NCBI GenBank assembly: GCA_964564025.1
Contig: CAZLZO010000004.1
Coordinates: 8,265-72,264, forward strand
DNA: 64,000 bases
From: DRYM01 sp964564025
Lineage (GTDB): Archaea; Thermoproteota; Thermoprotei_A; EX4484-217-1
Direction of reading: 5' to 3'
Shown: one piece after another, positions 25,786 through 34,204 of the stretch
Numbering within the stretch: position 1 is the first letter of the stretch
Layout of the letters: each line of letters opens with the position of its first letter
The notes under the pieces: model-generated
Database searches by the model: none
Told to the model about the DNA's origin: nothing
What the model saw: the letters and a program-made list of their open reading frames with translations, nothing else
Translations under genes and position numbers: made by a program

Positions 25786-27180
25786 TCATCCTTCATACCA
25801 TGGTGTTCCTAAGCCTATATAGCTTAGTCCAGGGGGAATAGCATCTCTTTTTAAAATGTTCGCAGCGTCAACTACTATTAGTTTTTCTTGATTACTCATT
25901 GCCTTAAGCGCACTAATGGTTACTTCGCTATATGCACTATGAGGTACTAATGTTAATATTATGTCAGCATCCTTTACTGCTTGGTTTAAATTTACTGTTA
26001 ACTTTACCTTAAGCTCATTATCCTCAATGACATACGGATCATGAACTACAATATTACTTTTCTTAATGTCCGCACCTAGGAGTTCTTTGACAATAAGTTT
26101 GGTTATAGAGCCTCTTGGATCTGCGGTGTCCTCCTTAACTGCGTCACCTAGTATTGTAATTTTAACTTCCTTAGGTTCTTTGCCTAGCTTACTTATTGCC
26201 TCGGCTAGTAGCTCTACTATTTTTTCCAGAACTTTCTCATTAACTTCCCTAGCGCTTTCTAGGAGCGAATATTCAGCACCATATTTTTCAAGCTCTTTCA
26301 TTAAAACATAGGTCTCCTTAAAAATCTCGGATGATGAAGCCGTTGGTGTAGGTTTAAATAATTTATAACCATAGATTTCGGCGAAATGTTTTATTACTGT
26401 ATTTACATCTACACCAATGCTCTTCATGTAAACTGCTAACGCGTTAGTTAGAGCATATAATACATCTTTATATACCTTATACACCATACCCATGAGTTCA
26501 GCTAATGTAATGTCTCCAGCCACAACAACATTTTCATTAAATATTGTGCTGAAAAGTGCGTAAGTTACTTGAGCGCTCTTTGGCCCAAGGCCGCTAATAA
26601 GGTGTTTTTCGTTAAGAATAAGACTTAGGCTTTTTCCTTCAGAAACTCTTTCAGCATAGTAGCCTAGTGCGAAATCATATTCCACTCTTAAACCACTTAA
26701 ATGTTCTAGAATGGGCTTAACAACTTTAACCGTAGTTCCGGGAGGTATATTAGCTGCTATAACGACTAAGTTGCCTAAGTTCATTCCCTTACCAACGTCC
26801 TTTATGACATTTAGGAAACGTTTTGTACGAACATCATAACCGCTACGGGTTTTTTTAACTTCAGGCGAAATCATTATTATCGAAACATCACTGTTTTCCG
26901 TAGCCCATATGTGGTTTATTGTAGCTCTAAATTTTTCCTCTGCACAGTACTTTCTAAATATTGGTGCTAACTCGGAAGGATAAGATTTAGGAAGAATGCC
27001 TTGGTTAAGTCTAATGACTTTTTCAGAATCCCTATCAGCACCTATTACTGTAAATCCAGCCTTCAAAAAAGCTGCTGCAAGGAACAATCCTCCAGGATCT
27101 AGGCCATGAATAGATACCGTAATTAGCCCCTTTCTTCCCTTCTCTAAAATTTCTTTCACGCCCATGTTGAGTAAGTTCAA
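25786..27180 (-). CDS. UDP-sugar dehydrogenase homologue lacking catalytic residues
   Basis: The 464 residues follow the UDP-glucose/UDP-ManNAc dehydrogenase fold. An N-terminal Rossmann domain (SIHGLDPGGLFLAAAFLKAG, then GADRDSEKV) is followed by a central helical domain and a second Rossmann domain (TILGDAVKEDTADPRGS, then VVDAANIL). Aligned by eye, the active-site Cys motif GGHCIPVD is replaced by SSSEIFKE, so Cys becomes Glu. The catalytic Lys and Asn of the AKLAENAFRD segment are Gly and Lys. The usual two-step oxidation therefore looks impossible. Its partner and role are unknown, with no sugar-nucleotide genes nearby. Confidence 0.75.
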   Translation of the reverse strand: MNLLNMGVKEILEKGRKGLITVSIHGLDPGGLFLAAAFLKAGFTVIGADRDSEKVIRLNQGILPKSYPSELAPIFRKYCAEEKFRATINHIWATENSDVSIIMISPEVKKTRSGYDVRTKRFLNVIKDVGKGMNLGNLVVIAANIPPGTTVKVVKPILEHLSGLRVEYDFALGYYAERVSEGKSLSLILNEKHLISGLGPKSAQVTYALFSTIFNENVVVAGDITLAELMGMVYKVYKDVLYALTNALAVYMKSIGVDVNTVIKHFAEIYGYKLFKPTPTASSSEIFKETYVLMKELEKYGAEYSLLESAREVNEKVLEKIVELLAEAISKLGKEPKEVKITILGDAVKEDTADPRGSITKLIVKELLGADIKKSNIVVHDPYVIEDNELKVKLTVNLNQAVKDADIILTLVPHSAYSEVTISALKAMSNQEKLIVVDAANILKRDAIPPGLSYIGLGTPWYEG

Positions 27181-27249
27181 AACACGCTTACCTCAACATT
27201 TTTACACTAGTATTTACTAATATAAATCAGTTAAGAAATAAGGGTTTTT

Positions 27250-27774
27250 ATGAAAAGGGTTTTAGCCTTGAAGAAAAACGATTGTAAAATTATCCTGTCT
27301 AAGGGAACGTATGTTCTCATTATTAGATGTTCTAGGGAAACCTTTGTAGAAGTAGGTAAACTTGGAGGAGTAAAGGTAAGCGATAAAGTGTTCTATTTGT
27401 ACGTAGGCTCAGCTTATAGTAAAGGAGGTCTTCTCCTAAGACTGCTTAGACATTTACGATATTCTAACAAGACACTTTTTTGGCATATAGACTATCTCTT
27501 AAACATCACTACTGGATGTGAGGTTAGAAAAATAATAGTTATTCCCGAGAAGAGAGTAGAACATTTTATAGCTAAGAATTTAGCGTCTAAGCTAAACTAC
27601 GTACCTAAATTTGGTAGTTCAGACTGCAAATGCCCATCCCACCTCTTCCTATTTAGTGCTTCAGAGTTAGAGAAAGTACTAGTAGCGATAACCAATATTC
27701 TTAAAGAAGAAAATCTAAAGCTTAAGGTAATTAGTCCTTCAGAGGTAATTAGTTATGGTGGAAAGGTTAAGTAA
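27250..27774 (+). CDS. DUF123 (GIY-YIG-like) protein
   Basis: The 174 residues contain the DUF123 signatures in order: GTYVLIIR, FYLYVGSAYSKGGLLLRLLRH, FWHIDYLL and a C-terminal FGSSDCKCPSHLF. DUF123 is related to the GIY-YIG nuclease fold and is often fused to endonuclease III in other archaea. Here it stands alone. The start is ATG at 27250, and the last 20 bases overlap the M20 peptidase gene. Confidence 0.85.
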   Translation: MKRVLALKKNDCKIILSKGTYVLIIRCSRETFVEVGKLGGVKVSDKVFYLYVGSAYSKGGLLLRLLRHLRYSNKTLFWHIDYLLNITTGCEVRKIIVIPEKRVEHFIAKNLASKLNYVPKFGSSDCKCPSHLFLFSASELEKVLVAITNILKEENLKLKVISPSEVISYGGKVK

Positions 27775-28936
27775 ATTAGCTGTTAAACTAGCGCAAGAGT
27801 TTATTAGAATACCTAGCATTTCAGGTAATGAAGGGAAGCTAGCTAGCTATGTTAAAGACGTTTTAAGCGAACTTGGAGTTGATAGTGTTTTTATCGACGA
27901 CTTGGGAAACGTTATAGCTACAATTAAGGGGTCAACGGATAAAGAACCACTAATTTTTGAAGGACACTTAGATCACGTGGATCCAGGAAATATAGAACTC
28001 TGGAATGTAGACCCGTATTCAGGAAAGATAATTAATGGCAAACTATATGGTAGAGGAGCCGTAGATATGAAATCCGCATTGGCAGCCATGGTAGCTTCAG
28101 TCACTATTCTCTCTAAAAAGGAATTAGAAAGAACAATTCACTATGTTTTCGTAACTCATGAGGAAACAGCCGAAGGAGTAGCATTTAAACACGCTATGGA
28201 GTTTTCGATTAAATCAAAACCTTACGTAGTAATTTTGGGAGAAGCTACAAACCTCAATATACATGTTGGCCATAGGGGGCGATGCCTCATAGAATACGTT
28301 ATTTTAGGTAAGACAGCACATGCGAGCATGCCTCATTTAGGCAAGAACTCTATAGTAGGTGTAGTTAAAGCTTTAAGCTATGTTTTAACGAATTTCGAAA
28401 GAAGTAAACCATATCATAACATGCTAGGTTACGGCACTTTAGCTCCAACAATTTTAGAATGCTACCCTAAAATTTCTCCCCAAATACCTGATAAATGCAG
28501 GGTAGTTTTCGATAGAAGAATTCTTCCTAACGAAACTGAAGATAACATACTGGGTTTTTTCGAATATTCTAAAGAATTCTTAGAAAGAGAAGGATTTAGT
28601 GTAAAAGCATCTCTTCTCGTTAAAGAATTAAGATTTTGGACCGGAAAAACTCTCATAGTTAAGAACTTCTTTAAGCCATGGTTTATCGATCCTTCTAATG
28701 AGAATGTTCGAAAAGCTCTATACACGATAAGAAGCTCCATAAATTCTAAAGCAAAAGTTAATGTGTGGAAATTCAGCACTGATGGCGTATATTCTGCTGG
28801 TGAAAAAGGTTATTTAACTATGGGATTTGGTCCCGGTGATGAAGAACTCGCTCATCAACCTAACGAGAACGTGTCTGTAAAGCACGTGGAAAAGGCAGCT
28901 TTAGGTTATGTGAGTTTAGCTTTAACTTTTCAATAG
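27755..28936 (+). CDS. M20-family metallopeptidase / deacylase (YgeY-like)
   Basis: The 393-residue dinuclear zinc hydrolase has metal motifs GHLDHVDPG, GRGAVDMKSALAAM (bridging Asp), THEETAEG (catalytic Glu) and a late HQPNE His. It resembles YgeY/ArgE-type peptidases and deacylases. Acetylornithine or acetyl-lysine deacetylase activity is possible but not shown. It overlaps the DUF123 gene by 20 bases and the convergent maf gene by 15 bases. Confidence 0.87.
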   Translation: MVERLSKLAVKLAQEFIRIPSISGNEGKLASYVKDVLSELGVDSVFIDDLGNVIATIKGSTDKEPLIFEGHLDHVDPGNIELWNVDPYSGKIINGKLYGRGAVDMKSALAAMVASVTILSKKELERTIHYVFVTHEETAEGVAFKHAMEFSIKSKPYVVILGEATNLNIHVGHRGRCLIEYVILGKTAHASMPHLGKNSIVGVVKALSYVLTNFERSKPYHNMLGYGTLAPTILECYPKISPQIPDKCRVVFDRRILPNETEDNILGFFEYSKEFLEREGFSVKASLLVKELRFWTGKTLIVKNFFKPWFIDPSNENVRKALYTIRSSINSKAKVNVWKFSTDGVYSAGEKGYLTMGFGPGDEELAHQPNENVSVKHVEKAALGYVSLALTFQ

Positions 28937-29506
28937 ATCACTTTGTTTCACATATTTTTTCAAAATGCTGTATAACCTATTAAGTGGGAGCCCCATAATA
29001 TTATAATAATCGCCTTCAATTCTTCTAACAAACAATGCACCTAATCCTTGAATAGCGTAGGCTCCAGCCTTATCTAGAGGCTCTTTTGTCCTTACATAAA
29101 ATTCTATTTCCTCTTTAGAAAGTTTCTTAAATGTAACCTTGGTCTTCACGCATTCAGTGTATATATCTTCAGATGTTAATATGAGGAGTGCAGTTATTAC
29201 TTTATGAGTTCTACCGCTTAGCATTTTAAGATACTCTCTTGCTTCATTAACATCTTTGGGTTTACCTAAAATATTATCTCCTAAAACTATTATGGTGTCT
29301 GCTGAAACTACGATTTCATCATCTTTAACCTTTAAATTTTTAACCTTAAACTTGGCTCTTAAAATTGCTGTTAAACACGGATTTTTAGGTACGTATATGT
29401 CCTGTTCTTCATTTGGTTTGCGTATTTCGAAAGGCAAACTTAGTTTCCTTATTAACTCTATCCTCCTAGGCGATGATGTAACAAGTATTAGTTTCAAGAA
29501 AAACAC
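28922..29506 (-). CDS. maf: Maf-family nucleoside triphosphate pyrophosphatase
   Basis: Maf proteins hydrolyse non-canonical or specific NTPs (dTTP/UTP or modified ones) to the monophosphate. The motifs are LILVTSSPRRIELI, VSADTII with GKP, and REYLKMLSGRTHKVITA. GTG at 29506 is the first start. TTG at 29497 would give MKLILVTSSPRR, closer to homologues, and has AGGTG six bases upstream. The protein is about 190 residues, the normal length. Confidence 0.92.
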   Translation of the reverse strand: MFFLKLILVTSSPRRIELIRKLSLPFEIRKPNEEQDIYVPKNPCLTAILRAKFKVKNLKVKDDEIVVSADTIIVLGDNILGKPKDVNEAREYLKMLSGRTHKVITALLILTSEDIYTECVKTKVTFKKLSKEEIEFYVRTKEPLDKAGAYAIQGLGALFVRRIEGDYYNIMGLPLNRLYSILKKYVKQSDLLKS

Positions 29507-29585
29507 CTATTTAAAACTCAAATTTCCGTTTTAAAGTTTTAAACCTTAAATCTAGCTAGTTGTGAGAAAATATTAATAGCTTACG

Positions 29586-30377
29586 GTGAGTATTGTGATT
29601 AAAGTTAGGTTAATTAAGTATACTACTGATGGAGAGAGACTTGTAGCTGTTTCAGCAAAGCAAACTCTTTCTAGAAAACCCTTTAGTTATCAGTGGAATA
29701 AAATGTCTAATGATGAAGTTGAAGTATGGATTAAGGAAACTCTTAAAAGAAACCATTTTTCACCATGGGAGCACTCCGTTTACACTTTCGTTATTGAAGG
29801 CTGTAGTAGAGTTTGCACACATCAACTTGTTAGACATAGGATAGCAAGCTACACCCAGCTATCCCAAAGATATGCTAAAATGATTGGAGAATATTTTAAA
29901 GTCGTTAAGCCTCCAAGGATAGCTTCTAGGAGGGAAGCTGAAAAATTATTTGATGAAGCCATTAAGAAAGCTTATGAAACTTATGTTAAACTTTTGGAAA
30001 TGGGTATTGCACCAGAGGACGCAAGATACGTTTTGCCGCAGGGGATTTCTACGAAAATCGTCGTTACAATGAATGCTAGAGAGCTTCATCACTTCTTCGG
30101 TTTAAGAATGTGTTTGAAGGCTCAGTGGGAAATAAGATATGTGGCATGGAAAATGTGGCAGGAAGTTATGAAAATTCATCCTCTTCTATTTAAATGGGCT
30201 GGACCACGTTGCTTAACTACTGAAAACATTGTTAGAAAGGGAGGACCCATAACTCTTGAAGATGCGATGTCAGGTAATGTTTCCTTCACTATAGATAGAT
30301 GTCCAGAGAACATTCCCAAAAACCAGATACCTTTATGCTTAAGAAACGCCGCTAAAATACTTAGTGAGCTAAAATAG
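29586..30377 (+). CDS. thyX: Flavin-dependent thymidylate synthase
   Basis: ThyX makes dTMP from dUMP with FAD and methylene-tetrahydrofolate or a pterin analogue. The 263-residue protein carries the diagnostic RHRx7S motif at residues 83-93 (RHRIASYTQLS) and the conserved NARELHHFFGLR region. GTG at 29586 is the first start, GTG at 29595 an alternative. With dCTP deaminase at 2.3 kb it gives the dCTP to dUMP to dTMP route. The 3' end overlaps the acylphosphatase gene by 9 bases. Confidence 0.96.
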   Translation: MSIVIKVRLIKYTTDGERLVAVSAKQTLSRKPFSYQWNKMSNDEVEVWIKETLKRNHFSPWEHSVYTFVIEGCSRVCTHQLVRHRIASYTQLSQRYAKMIGEYFKVVKPPRIASRREAEKLFDEAIKKAYETYVKLLEMGIAPEDARYVLPQGISTKIVVTMNARELHHFFGLRMCLKAQWEIRYVAWKMWQEVMKIHPLLFKWAGPRCLTTENIVRKGGPITLEDAMSGNVSFTIDRCPENIPKNQIPLCLRNAAKILSELK

Positions 30378-30647
30378 TATGTAGAACCCTTCGAAATTCC
30401 GTTGAGGTCTCTCCCACCTAATATCTATTCTATCGACTCTTGCAAGAAAAGGTCCCTTCTTAAGCTTCTCAATAAGCTCCTCTATTTTATTCTTTTCTCC
30501 CTCAACAACTACTTCAACAGTGCCGTCTTCTCTATTTCTAACGTAACCTTTAAGCCCCAATTTTCTTGCATGACGTTCAGTAAAGAATCTATAACCTACG
30601 CCTTGAACTCTTCCGTAAACTCTAATGTAAGCTCTAGCTTTCTCCAT
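30369..30647 (-). CDS. acyP: Acylphosphatase
   Basis: The 92-residue enzyme hydrolyses acyl phosphates. It has the phosphate loop GRVQGVGYRFF with Arg20 and the catalytic Asn38 in GYVRNREDGTVEV. Length is typical of the family. ATG at 30647 follows a GGTGTAAA segment. It is convergent with thyX and overlaps its end. Confidence 0.95.
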   Translation of the reverse strand: MEKARAYIRVYGRVQGVGYRFFTERHARKLGLKGYVRNREDGTVEVVVEGEKNKIEELIEKLKKGPFLARVDRIDIRWERPQRNFEGFYILF

Positions 30648-30679
30648 AGTTTACACCTTTATGAAATAAGTTAATGTAT

Positions 30680-30745
30680 CCTTCAGCGTTTGCACCCCTC
30701 GTCATTAGGAAACATCCTCACGAAGGGCGCGCTCATCATCAGGCT
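30680..30745 (-). ncRNA. Box C/D guide sRNA candidate
   Basis: On the minus strand box C ATGATGA (30739-30733) is followed by a guide region gcgcgcccttcgtg, an unclear D' (GAGG), C' ATGACGA (30705-30699), a 12-base guide (ggggtgcaaacg) and perfect D CTGA (30686-30683). The C' and following gggg match the candidate at 0.15 kb. It lies directly upstream of acyP on the same strand. Confidence 0.55.
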
Positions 30746-30862
30746 CTCGTTTAGCTATGTTTAGAAATCCCGGTTTTTAAGAATTAATGAGAAATCCTCG
30801 GTGCCGGAGGATTCCACATGGTCTCTTTTCCTTCGGTGTCCCAACTGGAACCTCATCGGCAA

Positions 30863-31020
30863 TGTTTAAGCGGTCTTGGCCGGCCCAGCTCTTTCATCCA
30901 CATAATGTGTCTAGAGGGGCGCGAGGGGACCATATCATCCCGCTACACGAATGAACCCCGGTGACCGCCTCCCCTTCATCGAGCCCTTCTGGGTTACTTA
31001 GGGGAGTGTGAGCACCGGGG
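30863..31020 (-). ncRNA. GC-rich structured RNA candidate, possibly H/ACA-type guide
   Basis: This stretch is much richer in G and C than its surroundings and folds strongly. Hairpin 1 (31020-30956, minus) has a lower stem CCCCGGTG/CACCGGGG, an internal loop, an upper stem CTCCCC/GGGGAG and a terminal part with a CGATGA kink-turn-like element. Hairpin 2 has a lower stem TAGCGG/CCGCTT and an upper stem GCCCCTCT/AGAGCTGGGC holding a GGATGA element. It ends TTAAACA, an ACA box candidate (30865-30863). This layout resembles archaeal H/ACA RNAs. I see neither the SRP helix 8 motif nor the RNase P core motifs. Strand and class are uncertain. Confidence 0.45.
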
Positions 31021-31055
31021 CTATGTGTTTATACTGTCAAATACGTTTTTAAAGT

Positions 31056-31598
31056 TTAATTAAAATATAGCTTACATATGTCTTTAAATTCTTTAAAGGC
31101 TTTTTTACTACGTAATACTATAACTATTCTATGAATATGTACTAGTTTTCTAGAGTACTTCTTTACTACCCTAAGCATTTCATGAGCAGAGTCTCGATAA
31201 CTTAATCCTCCAACACCCGTCCCCATACTCGGAAAAGCTACCTCCCTTACGCCATGTTTTTCAGCTATGTTTAGAGCTGCTTCTACAGCTTTAGAAACAT
31301 TCTCTCTAGAAGAAGAACCTCCAGGGAATTTCACTGTAGGAGCATGGATAACATATTTTGCTTTAAGATTACCTCCTCTAGTAATTATGGCGCTTCCTAT
31401 GGGTACAGGCGCTTTCCTTTTAGCTTCGAGCTCTATTCCTACGCCTCCCTTGCTCTTAATAGCTTTTGCAACGCCTCCTCCCATGATCATCAATGTGTTT
31501 GCAGGATTAACTATAGCTTCAGAGTTAACTTCCGTAATATCGCCCAAGACTATTCCTACTTCAACATTTCCAACTTTCTTCTTCAACTCCTTACCCAA
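31056..31598 (-). CDS. Macro-domain (ADP-ribose-binding) protein
   Basis: Macro domains bind or hydrolyse ADP-ribose derivatives. The protein has GDITEVNSEAIVNPANTLMIMGGGVAKAIKSKGG and a GTGVGGL loop, both typical. (The first motif spans about residues 17-50.) The open frame extends to 31664. However, the TATA element TTTAAATA at about 31617-31630 lies inside it, and TTG at 31598 is 26 bases from that element. I therefore place a leaderless start at 31598. The promoter appears shared with the divergent membrane protein gene. Confidence 0.88.
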   Translation of the reverse strand: MGKELKKKVGNVEVGIVLGDITEVNSEAIVNPANTLMIMGGGVAKAIKSKGGVGIELEAKRKAPVPIGSAIITRGGNLKAKYVIHAPTVKFPGGSSSRENVSKAVEAALNIAEKHGVREVAFPSMGTGVGGLSYRDSAHEMLRVVKKYSRKLVHIHRIVIVLRSKKAFKEFKDICKLYFN

Positions 31599-31616
31599 AA
31601 CAGTAATAAATAGGCA

Positions 31617-31630
31617 ATTAGTATTTAAAT
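31617..31630. promoter_or_regulatory. Bidirectional TATA element (macro domain / membrane protein)
   Basis: The near-palindromic AGTATTTAAATAAT lies about 26 bases from TTG 31598 on the minus strand and about 33 bases from ATG 31659 on the plus strand. One TATA element could serve both genes. Confidence 0.4.
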
Positions 31631-31658
31631 AATTCAAGGAGAAAAAGGTGTTTGAAGT

Positions 31659-31949
31659 ATGCAAGAATCAGCAACAATACTTCAATACATTATTGAAGGA
31701 CTTCTAATGCTCTATAATTGGCTTGTTTACATAGTTAGATATACTTTAGAAGTAACTATTTTTAAAGAAAATCCTACGCTTGCTCAAAAATATGCTGATG
31801 CCATGGGAATTTTATCATCAATTACAGCAATATATCTTATTCTTGTGCTTTTCGAATCAGCTAAGAAAATATTGAAGGTAGTATTGGTCTTAGGTTGGGG
31901 CCTTTTAATATTAGCGATGATTTTAGGGTACGTAAGTGCTTCATCTTAG
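31659..31949 (+). CDS. Small membrane protein, unknown
   Basis: The 96 residues contain hydrophobic segments at about 8-30 (ILQYIIEGLLMLYNWLVYIV) and at the C-terminus (two adjacent helices around ITAIYLILVLF and VVLVLGWGLLILAMILGYV). No family is recognised. ATG at 31659 has a TATA element 33 bases upstream. The stop overlaps the end of the convergent radical SAM gene by 4 bases. Confidence 0.65.
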   Translation: MQESATILQYIIEGLLMLYNWLVYIVRYTLEVTIFKENPTLAQKYADAMGILSSITAIYLILVLFESAKKILKVVLVLGWGLLILAMILGYVSASS

Positions 31950-33112
31950 TAATAATCTCCTAGCAACCATATGTTGCCTATATAAACTTCTTTTAAACCA
32001 ATTTCTTCTTTAAGCACTTTGTAAGCTTCAAACGCATGTTTACGACTAGTTGGAGGCAAATCTGAGAGTAAATGTTGCGGGCTAAATGCTAGAAGAACAA
32101 CAGGGATTTTAGAGTTAATTGAGAAAATGTATTCACCTATCTTTCTGACCTCGTAAACATCAACATAGCCTGGAACTAACAATATTGAAACAACCAATAA
32201 GGGGGGCTCAGGTCTCTCATTAAACATTTTCGCAACAAGTTTAACATTCTCTTTAACCCTATGTACTGCATCAACCCCTGTAAGTGCTTTGTATATGCTA
32301 GGAGTCCAAGCCTTAAAGTCTATTTTCACTATCCCTCCGCTTTTAAGGCTTATTTTAGCCATTTCTCTCATTAAGGAAGGATTTTCATAACCATTAGTTT
32401 CCCAACATATCCTCTTAATAACCCCTATCTCTTTAGCCTTCTTTAGCACTTTGCGAGAAACAGCTAGCGCATGAATAATGAAAGGGCCTGGATCTCCCCC
32501 GAAGAAGCATATACAGGAGACATTGGGTTTCATAGCTTCTTTAAGGAGCTCATCAATAGCCATTACAGGCTTTCCTTTAACGCTCATTGATTTATGTTCA
32601 TAATTTTGGCAGAATAAACAATTAAAATTACATCCACCATAAAACACTGCTAAATTACTATAGCCATATTCAACATTTTCAGTCATAGTGTATTTAGGGT
32701 ACCCTCTTGAAGTGTTTGCTGGACATACTGGACCAGCTACACAATTTGTTGGATGAGGATCAAGATAATATAGACCTACAGCTTTAGACCAATCATTAGT
32801 TATAGGGGATAATTTTCCATGCCTATTCAAAATTATTCCACAATACCCTTTTTCACTTTCTTTCAAAACACAGCTATTACCGCAGAATTTACATTTTAAA
32901 CCATCTTTACTCTTAGGTGGTATCTCAGGTAAACCTATATTTGAGCGGTATAGTAAATGTCTTCTTAAAGCTATTGGTAAAGCATCTCCACTTCTCTCCC
33001 TAATGCAAGAGGCACAAACCCCTAAGTAGCTACTTACAACTGAGCTTTCCTTACCGCAAATCCTACATTTACCACCATATTTATACTTAAACATCAGTAT
33101 CATGGTTTTCAT
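31946..33112 (-). CDS. Radical SAM protein with N-terminal zinc-binding cysteines (PflX/activase-like)
   Basis: The 388-residue protein has the radical SAM cluster motif CNFNCLFC (C161, C165, C168), and GGDPG serves as the SAM-binding GGE-like motif. Upstream lie three cysteine pairs (C16/C19, C33/C36, C74/C77), probably zinc ribbons or an extra cluster. The family is related to pyruvate-formate-lyase activase-like proteins of unknown substrate. Its start overlaps the stop of the sugar-transport ATPase by 4 bases, so it belongs to the ABC transporter operon. Starts at internal ATGs (residue 4 or 7) are possible. Confidence 0.82.
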   Translation of the reverse strand: MKTMILMFKYKYGGKCRICGKESSVVSSYLGVCASCIRERSGDALPIALRRHLLYRSNIGLPEIPPKSKDGLKCKFCGNSCVLKESEKGYCGIILNRHGKLSPITNDWSKAVGLYYLDPHPTNCVAGPVCPANTSRGYPKYTMTENVEYGYSNLAVFYGGCNFNCLFCQNYEHKSMSVKGKPVMAIDELLKEAMKPNVSCICFFGGDPGPFIIHALAVSRKVLKKAKEIGVIKRICWETNGYENPSLMREMAKISLKSGGIVKIDFKAWTPSIYKALTGVDAVHRVKENVKLVAKMFNERPEPPLLVVSILLVPGYVDVYEVRKIGEYIFSINSKIPVVLLAFSPQHLLSDLPPTSRKHAFEAYKVLKEEIGLKEVYIGNIWLLGDYY

Positions 33113-34197
33113 ACTAATAAGGAAGTTCCTGATATCTTATTAAAGAAGTGGAGTTTTCTTTGGTCAAACATTAGCCATATCTTTTGGCTAGGTTCTAAGT
33201 TTAAGTCTGGACTTGCAAGTATCTTGACGATAATACTACCGACTTTTACATTAACAACAATATCTCTTCCCAAAGGCTCTACTACATAAACTATTCCCTC
33301 AATAGAGTTAGGCACATTAGTTAATGATATTTTCACATGTTCCGGCCTAAAACCCATTATAACCTCCGTTGTTTTTGAAGCAATAGTTTCTCCAAGTTCT
33401 TTTTCAAGCTTTATTTTGAATTCACCATTATCAAAGAAGTATTCACCATTTTTAGCATATACTGAGCCTTCAATAAAATTCATTGGAGGATTTCCTATGA
33501 ATCCAGCTACGAAAATGTTTGCTGGCTTATTGTATAGTACCTCCGGTTTAGCATATTGCTGAAGTTTTCCAGCATTCATTACAGCTATTCTATCAGCCAT
33601 AGACATCGCTTCAACCTGGTCGTGTGTTACATATATTGTTGTTATTCCTAACTCTTTTTGAAGCCTTTTAAGCTCAGCTCTCATTAAAACCCTAAGCTTA
33701 GCATCTAAGTTACTTAAAGGCTCATCTAAAAGTAATACATCAGGTTCCTTAGCTAAAGCTCTGCCGAGAGCTACTCTTTGCTGCTGACCACCACTAAGTT
33801 GTGCTGGCTTCCTATTAAGTAGGTTATCTATTCTTAGAAGCTTTGCTATTTCCCTAACTTTTCTATCAATTTCATTTTTAGGTACTTTTTTAAGCCTAAG
33901 CGGGAAAGCTATGTTATCGTAAACTGTCATGTGAGGGTATAATGCATAGCTTTGAAAAACCATTCCAATGTTTCTATCTTTTGGAGGGAGATTTGTTACA
34001 TCATGTTCGTCAAAGTATATTTTACCTTTGGTAGGTTTGTATATGCCGGCAACCATAAGCAATGTTGTTGTTTTCCCGCATCCTGAAGGCCCAAGTAAAG
34101 CAACGAATTCTCCATCTCTAACTTCAAGGTTTAAGTTGTTTACTGCAACTACTTTACCAAAAATTTTTGTAACATTTTCTAAAGTTACCTTTACCAT
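33109..34197 (-). CDS. Sugar ABC transporter ATP-binding protein (MalK/MsmK/UgpC type)
   Basis: The ATPase of a CUT1 carbohydrate importer. Walker A GPSGCGKTTT, the LSGGQQQRVALGRA signature, Walker B LLLDEPLSNLDAKLR and a C-terminal TOBE-type regulatory domain are all present. I prefer ATG at 34197 (MVKVTLENV), which has AGAGGTG about 8 bases upstream. The open frame begins at 34227 but that start would overlap the permease. It is the fourth gene of a five-gene operon. Confidence 0.95.
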   Translation of the reverse strand: MVKVTLENVTKIFGKVVAVNNLNLEVRDGEFVALLGPSGCGKTTTLLMVAGIYKPTKGKIYFDEHDVTNLPPKDRNIGMVFQSYALYPHMTVYDNIAFPLRLKKVPKNEIDRKVREIAKLLRIDNLLNRKPAQLSGGQQQRVALGRALAKEPDVLLLDEPLSNLDAKLRVLMRAELKRLQKELGITTIYVTHDQVEAMSMADRIAVMNAGKLQQYAKPEVLYNKPANIFVAGFIGNPPMNFIEGSVYAKNGEYFFDNGEFKIKLEKELGETIASKTTEVIMGFRPEHVKISLTNVPNSIEGIVYVVEPLGRDIVVNVKVGSIIVKILASPDLNLEPSQKIWLMFDQRKLHFFNKISGTSLLV

Positions 34198-34204
34198 TGC
34201 TGCT

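Noticed and set aside
30650..31050. SRP RNA or RNase P RNA
   Set aside because: The size and GC content fit, but I cannot find the conserved SRP helix 8 loop (GGAA with AGCAG) or the RNase P core GAGGAAAGTCC on either strand.
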